A stretch of 64,000 bases of DNA from CALEUX01 sp964608615 (GTDB taxonomy: Bacteria; Bacteroidota; Bacteroidia; Bacteroidales; Marinilabiliaceae), in contig CAZSQG010000008.1 of NCBI GenBank assembly GCA_964608615.1, positions 12,955-76,954 on the forward strand, written 5' to 3'. Both the position numbers and the translations under genes were made by a program. The notes under the pieces are model-generated. The model worked only from the letters and a program-made list of their open reading frames with translations, had not been told where the DNA came from and did no database searches. Position 1 is the first letter of the stretch. Every line of letters begins with the position of its first letter. This document shows, one piece after another, positions 26,717-34,779 of this stretch.

Positions 26717-27391
26717 CTATTTCTCTTTTCCCTCTATCACTATAACAATTTCACCTCTGGGCTGGTTCTGTGTGAACCATTCAATAAGTTCAGTTACTGT
26801 TCCTCTGCGAATTTCTTCATGCAATTTGCTTAGTTCCCTGCAAACAACAGCTCTTCGATCAGCCCCTAAAAACTCAGATGCCTGTATCAATGTTTTTAAC
26901 AACCGATGTGGCGATTCATAAAAAACCATTGTACGAGTTTCTTCCTGAAGTGAAAGAAATCTTTTCTGGCGTCCCTTCTTTTGAGGCAAAAAGCCTTCGA
27001 AACAAAATCTGTCGTTGGGAAGCCCTGACACTGCAATGGCAGGTATGAGAGCTGAGGCACCAGGAAGGCATTCAACCTCAACATCGGCCTCAATGCACTT
27101 GGCCACCAACAGGTATCCGGGATCTGAAATTCCAGGAGTCCCGGCATCTGAAACCAATGCTGCTGTTTCGCCACTATTAATTCTGTCCACAATACGTTGC
27201 ACCGTTGTGTGTTCGTTGAACTTGTGGTGCGAAATCAGTTTGTTATTGATTTCGTAGTGTTTCAATAAAAAGCCGGTTGTTCTGGTATCTTCAGCCAGAA
27301 TAAAATCTACCTCCTTTAGAATCCGAATAGCTCGGATGGTTATATCTTCAAGGTTGCCTATTGGTGTTGGTACAAGATACAGTTTGCTCAT
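26717..27391 (-). CDS. rsmI: 16S rRNA (cytidine-1402-2'-O)-methyltransferase
   Basis: Methylates the ribose of C1402 in the decoding centre of 16S rRNA. The 224-residue protein is a tetrapyrrole-methylase-fold enzyme with KLYLVPTPIGNLEDITIRAIR, LAEDTRTTGFLLKH, LVSDAGTPGISDPGYLLV and FYESPHRLLKTL, all standard for RsmI. It is slightly shorter at the C-terminus than the E. coli protein, as is common in this phylum. It lies 14 bases past the end of the unknown Pro/Lys-rich protein gene, so the two are probably cotranscribed. Confidence 0.93.
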   Translation of the reverse strand: MSKLYLVPTPIGNLEDITIRAIRILKEVDFILAEDTRTTGFLLKHYEINNKLISHHKFNEHTTVQRIVDRINSGETAALVSDAGTPGISDPGYLLVAKCIEADVEVECLPGASALIPAIAVSGLPNDRFCFEGFLPQKKGRQKRFLSLQEETRTMVFYESPHRLLKTLIQASEFLGADRRAVVCRELSKLHEEIRRGTVTELIEWFTQNQPRGEIVIVIEGKEK

Positions 27392-27405
27392 AGGTATGCC
27401 TTGAA

Positions 27406-28170
27406 TTATATATATCTTCGCCGCACTAATTCCCTAAACGCTTTTGCGGCTTCATTATTGTTTTCCCATGTAAAATTTGTTGTAAGGAAAGTTTCAGCCG
27501 ATTCAAAATCGTTTAAATGATTTAGTTGCTCCAGTGTTTGATTCATAAGTTCGGGGTTGCTGTTGAATAACTCACGCTGAAAGTAAAAACGATCATTTAT
27601 TCCAATTTCCTTTTTTAAATCCTCAATAGCTTTGGTTTGATATCGGGAAGTTGTCTCTGTTTCATTGTTTTTGGCAATTATATCATAAAACTGAGATGTG
27701 TTACGACCCAGTTTTTCGCCTAATGTGGAAGGCTGAGAATCGTTTTTTTTCTCATTGGTTTTTACCACTGGTGTTTCATGTATAGTGGAATCAACGGTTT
27801 TATCAACTTTTTTTTCAGCAGTTTTAACTTTATTTGATTCAGGAAATTCAGCAACAGGTTCAGATTTGTCTTGTTTAGCCGGTTCTTTTGGAGTTGGCGA
27901 GGGAGTGCTTTCAAAAACTGGCGCTACTATAGGGTCTGAAATTGTAACAGGTTTATGAATCTCCTCCTTTTTCAATAGTGTCGATTCGGATTGAGCCATT
28001 TCAGACAGACTATCAAGCATATCCAGTTCATCAAGGATTCCCCTAACTTTACTTTTCGACAAATTGATGAAGGTTTTTGGAATCTGCGATTTTCCGATAA
28101 AAGTGTTCATTAAGGTATCCAATTCTTTGATATCTTGTATAATGATTTTCAAAAGCGCTTCCTTTTCCAT
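27406..28170 (-). CDS. Conserved Bacteroidota protein with charged linker, unknown function
   Basis: The start is taken at the ATG giving MEKEALLKIIIQDIKELDTLM; the frame is open 19 codons further upstream, but that part overlaps the tdk promoter. Residues 1-80 are helical; residues ~85-165 are a Pro, Lys, Glu, Ser-rich linker with low complexity; residues ~185-254 (RYQTKAIEDLKKEIGINDRF ... AKAFRELVRRRYI) form a second helical domain with aromatic residues FYFQRELF. I do not recognise the family by name. It is divergent from tdk and precedes rsmI. No signal peptide or membrane segment is present, so it is cytoplasmic. Confidence 0.7.
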   Translation of the reverse strand: MEKEALLKIIIQDIKELDTLMNTFIGKSQIPKTFINLSKSKVRGILDELDMLDSLSEMAQSESTLLKKEEIHKPVTISDPIVAPVFESTPSPTPKEPAKQDKSEPVAEFPESNKVKTAEKKVDKTVDSTIHETPVVKTNEKKNDSQPSTLGEKLGRNTSQFYDIIAKNNETETTSRYQTKAIEDLKKEIGINDRFYFQRELFNSNPELMNQTLEQLNHLNDFESAETFLTTNFTWENNNEAAKAFRELVRRRYI

Positions 28171-28176
28171 AAAATC

Positions 28177-28205
28177 TTGTTGAGAACCAATTTTATTTAC
28201 CTTTG
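28177..28205 (+). promoter_or_regulatory. tdk: Promoter of tdk-murF/alr, part of a symmetric divergent promoter
   Basis: TTG (28177-28179) and the -7 box TACCTTTG (28198-28205) are 18 bases apart, placing the transcript start near 28211 and the tdk start codon 35 bases on. The -7 box forms half of the perfect palindrome ACCTTTGCAAAGGT (28199-28212), so the minus strand has its own TACCTTTG at 28213-28206 facing the unknown gene. Confidence 0.5.
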
Positions 28206-28245
28206 CAAAGGTAGTGATTGAATCCAAAAAAAAACTTTTTTAATT

Positions 28246-28845
28246 ATGTTTCTTGAGAATAAGGCCAATAGAAGCCGACGTCAGGGATGGATTGAGGTAA
28301 TTGCCGGTTCCATGTTTTCGGGGAAAACCGAGGAGTTGCTGCGCCGTTTGCGCCGTGCAAGAATTGCACAGCAGAATGTTGAGATTTTCAAACCTGTTAT
28401 CGATCGTCGTTATGGGGAGGAAGAAGTGGTTTCGCATGACGCCAATAGTATTCGTTGTACACCGGTTGAGAGTTCAGGTAATATATTATTATTAAGTGGC
28501 AATACTGATGTGATTGGTATTGATGAGGCTCAGTTTTTTGATGCAGGATTGCTGGAGGTTTGTAATAATCTTGCCAATCAGGGTGTTAGAGTTATTGTGG
28601 CAGGTCTTGATATGGATTATAAAGGAAAGCCTTTTGGTCCCATACCGGCGTTAATGGCTTGCGCTGAATATGTTACTAAGGTTCATGCTATCTGTGTGCG
28701 TTGTGGCGATTTAGCTCATCATTCGTTTCGACTTAAAGGCAGTGACCGATTGGTTGAGGTTGGAGCCTTTGAATCGTATGAGGCAGTTTGCAGAGCCTGT
28801 TACAATGAACTGATAACAGCCGATCTTAAAAAGAAAAACAAATAA
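28246..28845 (+). CDS. tdk: Thymidine kinase
   Basis: Phosphorylates thymidine with ATP in nucleotide salvage. The 199-residue type II enzyme has the P-loop AGSMFSGKTEELLRRLRRA, the Walker B-like IGIDEAQFFD with the catalytic glutamate, and a zinc ribbon with CVRCGD and CRACY cysteine pairs. It is ten bases upstream of the MurF-Alr fusion gene and shares its promoter. Confidence 0.95.
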   Translation: MFLENKANRSRRQGWIEVIAGSMFSGKTEELLRRLRRARIAQQNVEIFKPVIDRRYGEEEVVSHDANSIRCTPVESSGNILLLSGNTDVIGIDEAQFFDAGLLEVCNNLANQGVRVIVAGLDMDYKGKPFGPIPALMACAEYVTKVHAICVRCGDLAHHSFRLKGSDRLVEVGAFESYEAVCRACYNELITADLKKKNK

Positions 28846-28855
28846 TTTATCGTTA

Positions 28856-31324
28856 ATGAATAATGCTTTACATCCCTTAAAATTGGCTGAATTAATGGAG
28901 GCCCGTTTTGAACTGAAAAGTGCTGAACCTATTCATAGGTTGCTTATCGATAGCCGTATGGTTTTTGAGCTTTCTGGTTCGGTTTTCTTTGCTTTAAAAG
29001 GAAGCCGGCACAACGGTCATCAGTTTATAAATGATTTATTTACAAAAGGTATTCGTAATTTTGTTGTTGACGAAGATTTTCATATCCCCACTGAATGTTG
29101 CGAAGCTAATTTCTTTATAGTCTCTGATGTTTTAGAGTCTTTACAGAAACTGGCATCAAAACACCGAACCACTTTTAATATTCCTGTTGTGGCCATAACG
29201 GGCAGTAATGGAAAAACCATTGTCAAGGAATGGCTGTCGCAACTCATTGGAAACGATGAACAATTGGTGCGTTCGCCTAGGAGTTATAACAGTCAGGTTG
29301 GGGTGCCACTTTCGGTATGGCAACTGAATAATAAAACCACTATGGCAATTTTTGAAGCAGGGATAAGTCGTTGTGGTGAAATGCAAAAACTGACCAACAT
29401 AATTCAACCCAATTATGGATTATTTACGAATCTTGGTTCGGCGCATCAGCAGAATTTTTCATCTGAAGAAGAAAAATTGGGAGAGAAGTTGTTACTGTTT
29501 AAGGGAGTGAAGGTTCTTTTTTATTGCCGTGATCAGGAATTGGTTCATGCCGGGATTAAAAAAATATTACCCTCTGTTACTTCTGTCACCTGGGGTAAAC
29601 ATCCTGATTCTGATTTGCATATTGTTGATGTTGAACACAACGATATAACAAAGGTTAGTTTGAACTGGAAGGGCGAATCATTCCAGTGGAAAATTCCATT
29701 CCCTGATAAGGCTTCAGTTGATAATTCATTGTTATCAGGGCTTTTTCTGCTTTATAATGGTTATTTACCAATTATTATTGGAGAAAGAATTCTTAAACTG
29801 CAGCCCGTTGCCATGCGTATGGAACAAAAAGAAGGGATTCAGGGATCGCTCATTATCAATGATACATATAATTCAGACTTTACGTCGCTTGAGTTGGCAC
29901 TGGATTTTTTAGATCAGCAGGGTCGAAAAAAAGGTATGAAACGGACTATTATTCTGTCAGATATGTTTCAAACAGGATTGTCTGAAGATATTCTTTATCC
30001 GCGGGTTGCATCGTTAATAAAATCAAGAAAGATTGATAGATTGATTGGAGTAGGGCCTGTAATTTCTTCTTTTGCCGGTTGTTTTGGTCAAAATGACAGG
30101 TTCTTTGAAAAAACAGGGCAGTTATTATCGGTTATACACGAGTTTTCATTTAAACAGGAAGCAATATTAATTAAAGGATCACGAACTTTTGAGTTTGAAA
30201 ATATAGCAGAGAGACTGGAGCTTAAGCAGCACAGTACGGTGATGGAGGTTAACCTGAATGCACTCATAAACAATCTGAATGTTTTACGTTCGTTATTGGA
30301 TCCCGAAACAAAGGTCTTGGTTATGGTAAAGGCTTTTAGTTATGGTAGTGGTTCGTATGAAATAGCTGGAGCTCTTCAACACCAAAAAGTAGATTATCTG
30401 GGAGTTGCCTTTGCTGATGAGGGAATGGAGTTGCGTCAGGCAGGCATTACTATGCCTATTATGGTTATGAATCCAGAAGAAAAGAGTTTTGCTCAGATGT
30501 TGAAGTATGGACTTGAACCTGAAATATACAGCATAAAGATTTTAAAAGCCTTTAATAAAGCGGTTGAACTTGAGGGTGTTGAAAAAGCTGCGGTACATTT
30601 GAAGATAGATACAGGAATGTTACGGTTGGGATTTCTTGAAAATGAAGTTGACCAACTATTGGAGATGCTTTCATTAATGCCCCACCTAAAGGTTCTTTCT
30701 GTTTTTTCGCATCTTGTAGGCAGCGATGAGCTTAAGCATGATTCTTTTACCATGTTGCAGATTGAGAAGTTTCATAAGGCTTGTGAAAAGTTGCATGCGG
30801 GACTGAGGTATGACTTTTGGCGTCATATCTTAAATTCAGCAGGTGTTGAAAGATTTCCAAATGCGCGTTTCGAAATGGTGAGGTTGGGTATTGGCCTTTA
30901 CGGTATAAGTGCCATTAACGATAAGCGATTGGAAAATGTTATTACACTTAAAACCTATATTTCGCAAATCAAGCCGGTTTTAGCCGGTGAAACCATAGGG
31001 TATGGAAGAGCCGGAAAAGCATTGCAAGATGGACGTATTGCTATTATTCCGGTGGGATATGCCGATGGTCTTAACCGTCATTTAAGCCGTGGCCGTGGAA
31101 AAGTGATGATAAATAAAAAACTGGTGCCAATTATAGGAAATATTTGTATGGATATGTGTATGGTAGATGTTTCTCTCTTGCATGATGTTGCTGAGGGCGA
31201 TGAGGTGATAATATTTGGTGATGATTATCCCGTTACTGAAATGGCCCGACAATTGGATACCATTCCCTATGAGGTTTTAACAGGTATTAGTCGCAGAGTG
31301 AAAAGAATTTATTTTAAGGAATAA
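28856..31324 (+). CDS. Bifunctional MurF ligase / alanine racemase
   Basis: Two enzymes in one 822-residue chain. Residues ~1-450 are MurF, which adds D-Ala-D-Ala to the UDP-MurNAc-tripeptide; its ATP loop AITGSNGKTIVKEWL is at residues 114-126. Residues ~455-822 are a PLP-dependent alanine racemase: the PLP lysine is K492 in VMVKAFSYGSGSYE, with substrate-site motifs NSAGVERFPNARFEMVRLGIGLYG and GYGRAGKA near the C-terminus. Both domains look complete. The fusion is known across Bacteroidota. It supplies D-Ala and uses the dipeptide made by Ddl (encoded ~20 kb upstream). Stop codon lies 5 bases from the convergent crp/fnr gene. Confidence 0.93.
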   Translation: MNNALHPLKLAELMEARFELKSAEPIHRLLIDSRMVFELSGSVFFALKGSRHNGHQFINDLFTKGIRNFVVDEDFHIPTECCEANFFIVSDVLESLQKLASKHRTTFNIPVVAITGSNGKTIVKEWLSQLIGNDEQLVRSPRSYNSQVGVPLSVWQLNNKTTMAIFEAGISRCGEMQKLTNIIQPNYGLFTNLGSAHQQNFSSEEEKLGEKLLLFKGVKVLFYCRDQELVHAGIKKILPSVTSVTWGKHPDSDLHIVDVEHNDITKVSLNWKGESFQWKIPFPDKASVDNSLLSGLFLLYNGYLPIIIGERILKLQPVAMRMEQKEGIQGSLIINDTYNSDFTSLELALDFLDQQGRKKGMKRTIILSDMFQTGLSEDILYPRVASLIKSRKIDRLIGVGPVISSFAGCFGQNDRFFEKTGQLLSVIHEFSFKQEAILIKGSRTFEFENIAERLELKQHSTVMEVNLNALINNLNVLRSLLDPETKVLVMVKAFSYGSGSYEIAGALQHQKVDYLGVAFADEGMELRQAGITMPIMVMNPEEKSFAQMLKYGLEPEIYSIKILKAFNKAVELEGVEKAAVHLKIDTGMLRLGFLENEVDQLLEMLSLMPHLKVLSVFSHLVGSDELKHDSFTMLQIEKFHKACEKLHAGLRYDFWRHILNSAGVERFPNARFEMVRLGIGLYGISAINDKRLENVITLKTYISQIKPVLAGETIGYGRAGKALQDGRIAIIPVGYADGLNRHLSRGRGKVMINKKLVPIIGNICMDMCMVDVSLLHDVAEGDEVIIFGDDYPVTEMARQLDTIPYEVLTGISRRVKRIYFKE

Positions 31325-31329
31325 AAATA

Positions 31330-32037
31330 TTATCCTAATCGGGAGATCCGTTCGAGTTTTTCCTCATCCAGAATTTTAATGATTCGGCCATCTACAACAA
31401 TTACTTTTTCTTTTACAAAAGTTGTAAGCGTGCGAATGGCATTGGAAGTGGTCATGTTGGAGAAGTTAGCTAAATCTTCTCTTGATAAATATATATTTAG
31501 TGTACAGGAATCATCTTCATAACCGTATATGTCGCGCAGAATAACAAGGCTCTCAGCAAGTCTACCCCTTATATGTTTCTGGGTAAGAGTAACGGTTCTA
31601 TAGCGTGAAAAGCCTAGCTCAGTGGCAAATGATTTTATTATATTAATGCAGAGTTTGTTGTTCGAGGCAAGGAGCTTGTAAATAATGTCTTTCTTAATAT
31701 GAAATATGGTGCAGGGATCAATTACCACTGCTGAAGCTATGTGTTTTTCATCAGCAAATAAAGCCCGGTAACCAATAAAACCCGGGGCGCTGGCAAGCCT
31801 TACAATCTGATCACGTCCACCAACTCCCTCCTTGAAAATTTTCACTTTCCCTGAGCCTAGACATAGCAATCCGGTTGGTTCTTCTCCTTCCTTGTAAATA
31901 ATCTGGTTTTTTTTGTATTTAACCATTGTATGGTTGCTTTCCAGATATTCTTTTTCCTCATCCGTAAGTACCTTATAAATAATAGAGATGTCTTTTATGG
32001 ACATCTCTTTAGCAGGAGTTTTTTTTATTGCTGTCAT
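31330..32037 (-). CDS. Crp/Fnr-family transcriptional regulator
   Basis: A 235-residue regulator with a cyclic-nucleotide-binding-like beta barrel (residues ~35-130, YKKNQIIYKEGEEPTGLLCLGSGKVKIF) and a C-terminal winged helix with LSREDLANFSNMTTSNAIRTL as the recognition helix region. No FNR-type cysteine cluster is present at the N-terminus, so it is not an oxygen sensor of that kind; the ligand is unknown. A near-perfect dyad just upstream of the start codon suggests autoregulation. Confidence 0.9.
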   Translation of the reverse strand: MTAIKKTPAKEMSIKDISIIYKVLTDEEKEYLESNHTMVKYKKNQIIYKEGEEPTGLLCLGSGKVKIFKEGVGGRDQIVRLASAPGFIGYRALFADEKHIASAVVIDPCTIFHIKKDIIYKLLASNNKLCINIIKSFATELGFSRYRTVTLTQKHIRGRLAESLVILRDIYGYEDDSCTLNIYLSREDLANFSNMTTSNAIRTLTTFVKEKVIVVDGRIIKILDEEKLERISRLG

Positions 32038-32044
32038 ATTTTTA

Positions 32045-32075
32045 TGGTGTTTTAGAACACTGTTCTATAACACTA
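32045..32075. promoter_or_regulatory. 31-bp dyad operator candidate upstream of crp/fnr gene
   Basis: Arms TGGTGTTTTAGAACA and TGTTCTATAACACTA flank a single central C and pair at 13 of 15 positions; the core TAGAACA-C-TGTTCTA is perfect. It starts 8 bases upstream of the start codon of the Crp/Fnr gene (minus strand). Position and symmetry fit a dimer-binding operator, most simply for the regulator itself. The core differs from the classic CRP (TGTGA-N6-TCACA) and FNR (TTGAT-N4-ATCAA) sites. Confidence 0.6.
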
Positions 32076-32144
32076 TAAAAATATGAAAAATAAACCTTGT
32101 GTCAAAACTTTATTCTCATTGAATTTCAGTATGGTTGCTATTAA

Positions 32145-33791
32145 TTAGTATTTAGCAACGATAGGCATTCTTCGGCCAAATCCGAATGCTTTACCTGAAA
32201 TACGGAGTATTGGAGGGCATTGAAAGCGTTTGTACTCATTTCGATTGACCATTTTGATGACTCTTTCTGTAATTGCAAGGTCAAAGCCCAATTTTTCAAT
32301 TTCCATTGCGCTTTGATTTCGTTCAATGTGTTGGAAAAGAATGGCATCCAAAACATCATATTCGGGAAGGGAGTCAGAATCTTTTTGGTCGGGTCGGAGT
32401 TCTGCTGAGGGTGGCTTTACAATGGTGTTTATTGGTATTACTTCTTTTTTGCGGTTCATGAAATGTGCCAGTTTATAGACATCGGTTTTATAAACATCGC
32501 CAAGTATGCTTAATCCGCCATTCATATCGCCATATAGGGTTCCGTATCCAACGGCCGATTCGCTTTTGTTAGAGGTGTTTAGGAGTATATGGCCAAATTT
32601 ATTGGAAAATGCCATAAGCAGGGTACCACGGATGCGTGCCTGAAGGTTTTCCTCTGTTACATCGGGCTTACAGTTCTTAAAAATTGGAGCTAATGCTGTT
32701 TCAAATGAATAATAAATATCTTTTATTGGTATTATACTAGACCCAATATTTAGATTCTTTACCAGCCTTTGGGCATCATCAATAGAATGGTCGCTTGAAT
32801 ACTGTGACGGCAGTAATATTCCATGCACATTTTCATTACCAAGGGCAGCTACTGCAATTGCAGCAGTTACCGCTGAGTCTAATCCTCCCGATAATCCAAT
32901 GGTTGCAGTTTTAAGTCCCGATTTCAAGAAATAATCTTTAAGTCCCAGAACCAGTGCGTTATATATTAGTTCTGTTACATCCAGATTTTCCATAATATCA
33001 GGTTCCTTGGCATTTAAATTGGTTGAGGTAAAATACATTTCTTCCTCAAAATGTTGAAGCCTATATATAACTTTGCCTGATGCATCAACTACCATTGATC
33101 CACCATCAAAAATCAGTTCTGTGTTTGCGCCAACCTGGTTCACATAAAATATTGGCAGCTTATATTGTGCTGCTTTTTTGCATATCACCTGTCGGCGAAG
33201 CTCATGTTGATGGTGTGAGAAGGGAGATGCAGCTATATTGATAACAAAGTCAGGCCTTAGAGTAGAAAGTTTTTGAAGCGGCGAAATGGTGTAAAGCTGG
33301 TTTCGCGAAAACGCAGCTTCAACGGGTTGGTCATCCCAAAGATCTTCACAAATGGTTATGGCAATTCTTTTTCCCTTAAAGGATAGGATGTTAAATGATT
33401 GATTAGGCTGAAAATACCGGTATTCATCAAAAACATCGTAGGTTGGTAACAACGTTTTGTGAACAAGAGGAACGGCTTTACCATCAGATAAAAACCATGC
33501 TGAATTAAAAAGTTGTTTTCCGCGTGAATTAGGATTTATACTTGGGCCTCCAATAATGGCTGCTGTATCTAAGCAGTATGTAGCTATCTCGTTCATAGTG
33601 GCAGCCACTCTTATCACGAAGTCTTCGCGTGTTAAAAGATCAAGAGGAGGGTAACCGCAAATGGCCAACTCAGAAAAGATTATCAAATCGGCTTTATTGT
33701 TTGAAGCTATTTCAATTTGTTTGATTATTTTTTCTTTGTTGCCTTCAAAATCGCCTACTTTGAAGTTAAGCTGAGCCAGAGCCAGTTTCAT
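32145..33791 (-). CDS. nadE: Glutamine-dependent NAD+ synthetase
   Basis: Final step of NAD synthesis, amidating nicotinic acid adenine dinucleotide with ammonia from glutamine. The 548-residue protein has an N-terminal nitrilase-type glutaminase with the Glu-Lys-Cys triad (FSELAICGYPP, VHKTLLPTYDVFDEYRYF, ITICEDLWDD) and a C-terminal synthetase with the ATP loop GLSGGLDSAVTAAIA and the NTSNKSESAVGYGTLYGDM stretch. The two-domain form is somewhat shorter than the ~650-residue mycobacterial type. Length is typical for Bacteroidota. Confidence 0.95.
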   Translation of the reverse strand: MKLALAQLNFKVGDFEGNKEKIIKQIEIASNNKADLIIFSELAICGYPPLDLLTREDFVIRVAATMNEIATYCLDTAAIIGGPSINPNSRGKQLFNSAWFLSDGKAVPLVHKTLLPTYDVFDEYRYFQPNQSFNILSFKGKRIAITICEDLWDDQPVEAAFSRNQLYTISPLQKLSTLRPDFVINIAASPFSHHQHELRRQVICKKAAQYKLPIFYVNQVGANTELIFDGGSMVVDASGKVIYRLQHFEEEMYFTSTNLNAKEPDIMENLDVTELIYNALVLGLKDYFLKSGLKTATIGLSGGLDSAVTAAIAVAALGNENVHGILLPSQYSSDHSIDDAQRLVKNLNIGSSIIPIKDIYYSFETALAPIFKNCKPDVTEENLQARIRGTLLMAFSNKFGHILLNTSNKSESAVGYGTLYGDMNGGLSILGDVYKTDVYKLAHFMNRKKEVIPINTIVKPPSAELRPDQKDSDSLPEYDVLDAILFQHIERNQSAMEIEKLGFDLAITERVIKMVNRNEYKRFQCPPILRISGKAFGFGRRMPIVAKY

Positions 33792-33809
33792 ATTTAGTAT
33801 TTAATTTAT

Positions 33810-33845
33810 TAGAAAGAAAATCGATTACTAGAAAGAAAATCGATT
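33810..33845. repeat. Direct repeat upstream of nadE
   Basis: The 17-base unit TAGAAAGAAAATCGATT occurs twice with a 2-base spacer, 19-36 bases or so upstream of the nadE start codon. It may be a local duplication or a pair of binding sites. Confidence 0.6.
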
Positions 33846-33986
33846 TCAAAAATACTGAAATAATTGTATAATGCTTACTAAAAAGGGTGCTTATAGGTTT
33901 TAAACAACCTTGTTAATAAAATGACTTATAGTATGATGAGTTTGGAAAATAAATGAGTATTCCTTGTTTAGCAGTTAGATTATTTT

Positions 33987-34607
33987 TTAAAAAACAAAGC
34001 CAAACTCAAACACTAAACGATTATGGATGGTTTTATCTTCGAAACTGTTATTAGTAATATCTGCAAAGCCATTGTTAAAAAGGATGCCCAATATCAGCGC
34101 ATTTTTTCCCCCAAGCGAATATTCTATCCCTGCTCCCAGATGGTATCCAAGGTCGAAAAGTCTTACCTGATTGCCAATGGATTTACCGTTTTCGTCAACA
34201 GCCTTAATGTTAATTTGAGGCGACAGCCCAAATCGACCGTAAAAATTTGTTCTTCTGATATCTTCTGATCTTAGCTTTAAGCCAAGTGGTATCTCAATGT
34301 ATTTTAGCCGGTAGGTTTGTGTGTACTCAGGATCGGTTCCGGTAGCAGGATATTTGAGCTTACCCCCGTTGGTGTTTATTGTTAAACCGGTACAAAATGC
34401 ATAATTATCGCCAAAAAACCGATCAATGACTAAACCTAAATTGTAACCGGCAAGCGAGCCTTTGCCATTTATGTTTTCATGGTCGGAATTTGTCCAGGAG
34501 ATTTGAGGACTCAATACAAACGAAAATCTGGTTTGTCCTTTTTCCTGAGCTTTAGTTAATCCGCAAATTACTGTGAATAACAGTAATAGGTATATTTGTT
34601 TTTTCAT
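33987..34607 (-). CDS. PorT-like outer-membrane beta-barrel protein
   Basis: The 206-residue protein begins with a Sec signal peptide (KKQIYLLLLFTVICGLTKA). It continues in alternating hydrophobic strands with aromatic ends (FSFVLSPQISWTNSD, YNLGLVIDRFFGDNYAFCTG, LRLEIPLGLKLRS-like YIEIPLGLKLRSED) and ends in FEFGFVF, the terminal aromatic signal of barrel proteins. About eight strands fit the small PorT/OmpW-like class. The role cannot be read from sequence. Confidence 0.82.
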   Translation of the reverse strand: MKKQIYLLLLFTVICGLTKAQEKGQTRFSFVLSPQISWTNSDHENINGKGSLAGYNLGLVIDRFFGDNYAFCTGLTINTNGGKLKYPATGTDPEYTQTYRLKYIEIPLGLKLRSEDIRRTNFYGRFGLSPQINIKAVDENGKSIGNQVRLFDLGYHLGAGIEYSLGGKNALILGILFNNGFADITNNSFEDKTIHNRLVFEFGFVF

Positions 34608-34779
34608 AAAATCTGTTTTTTTAGTATTATAGATGCAAACATAATGAAAACGCTCTTTTCAAGGATAAATTTTTCAACAAAAGTTAAAATGTAAGGTTGT
34701 TTAAATAAGTTTTGGCTGTAAATTTATTATAAATTATCGGCCTATTTCTTATCTTGTCACGCTATTACACCTCTTAAGT

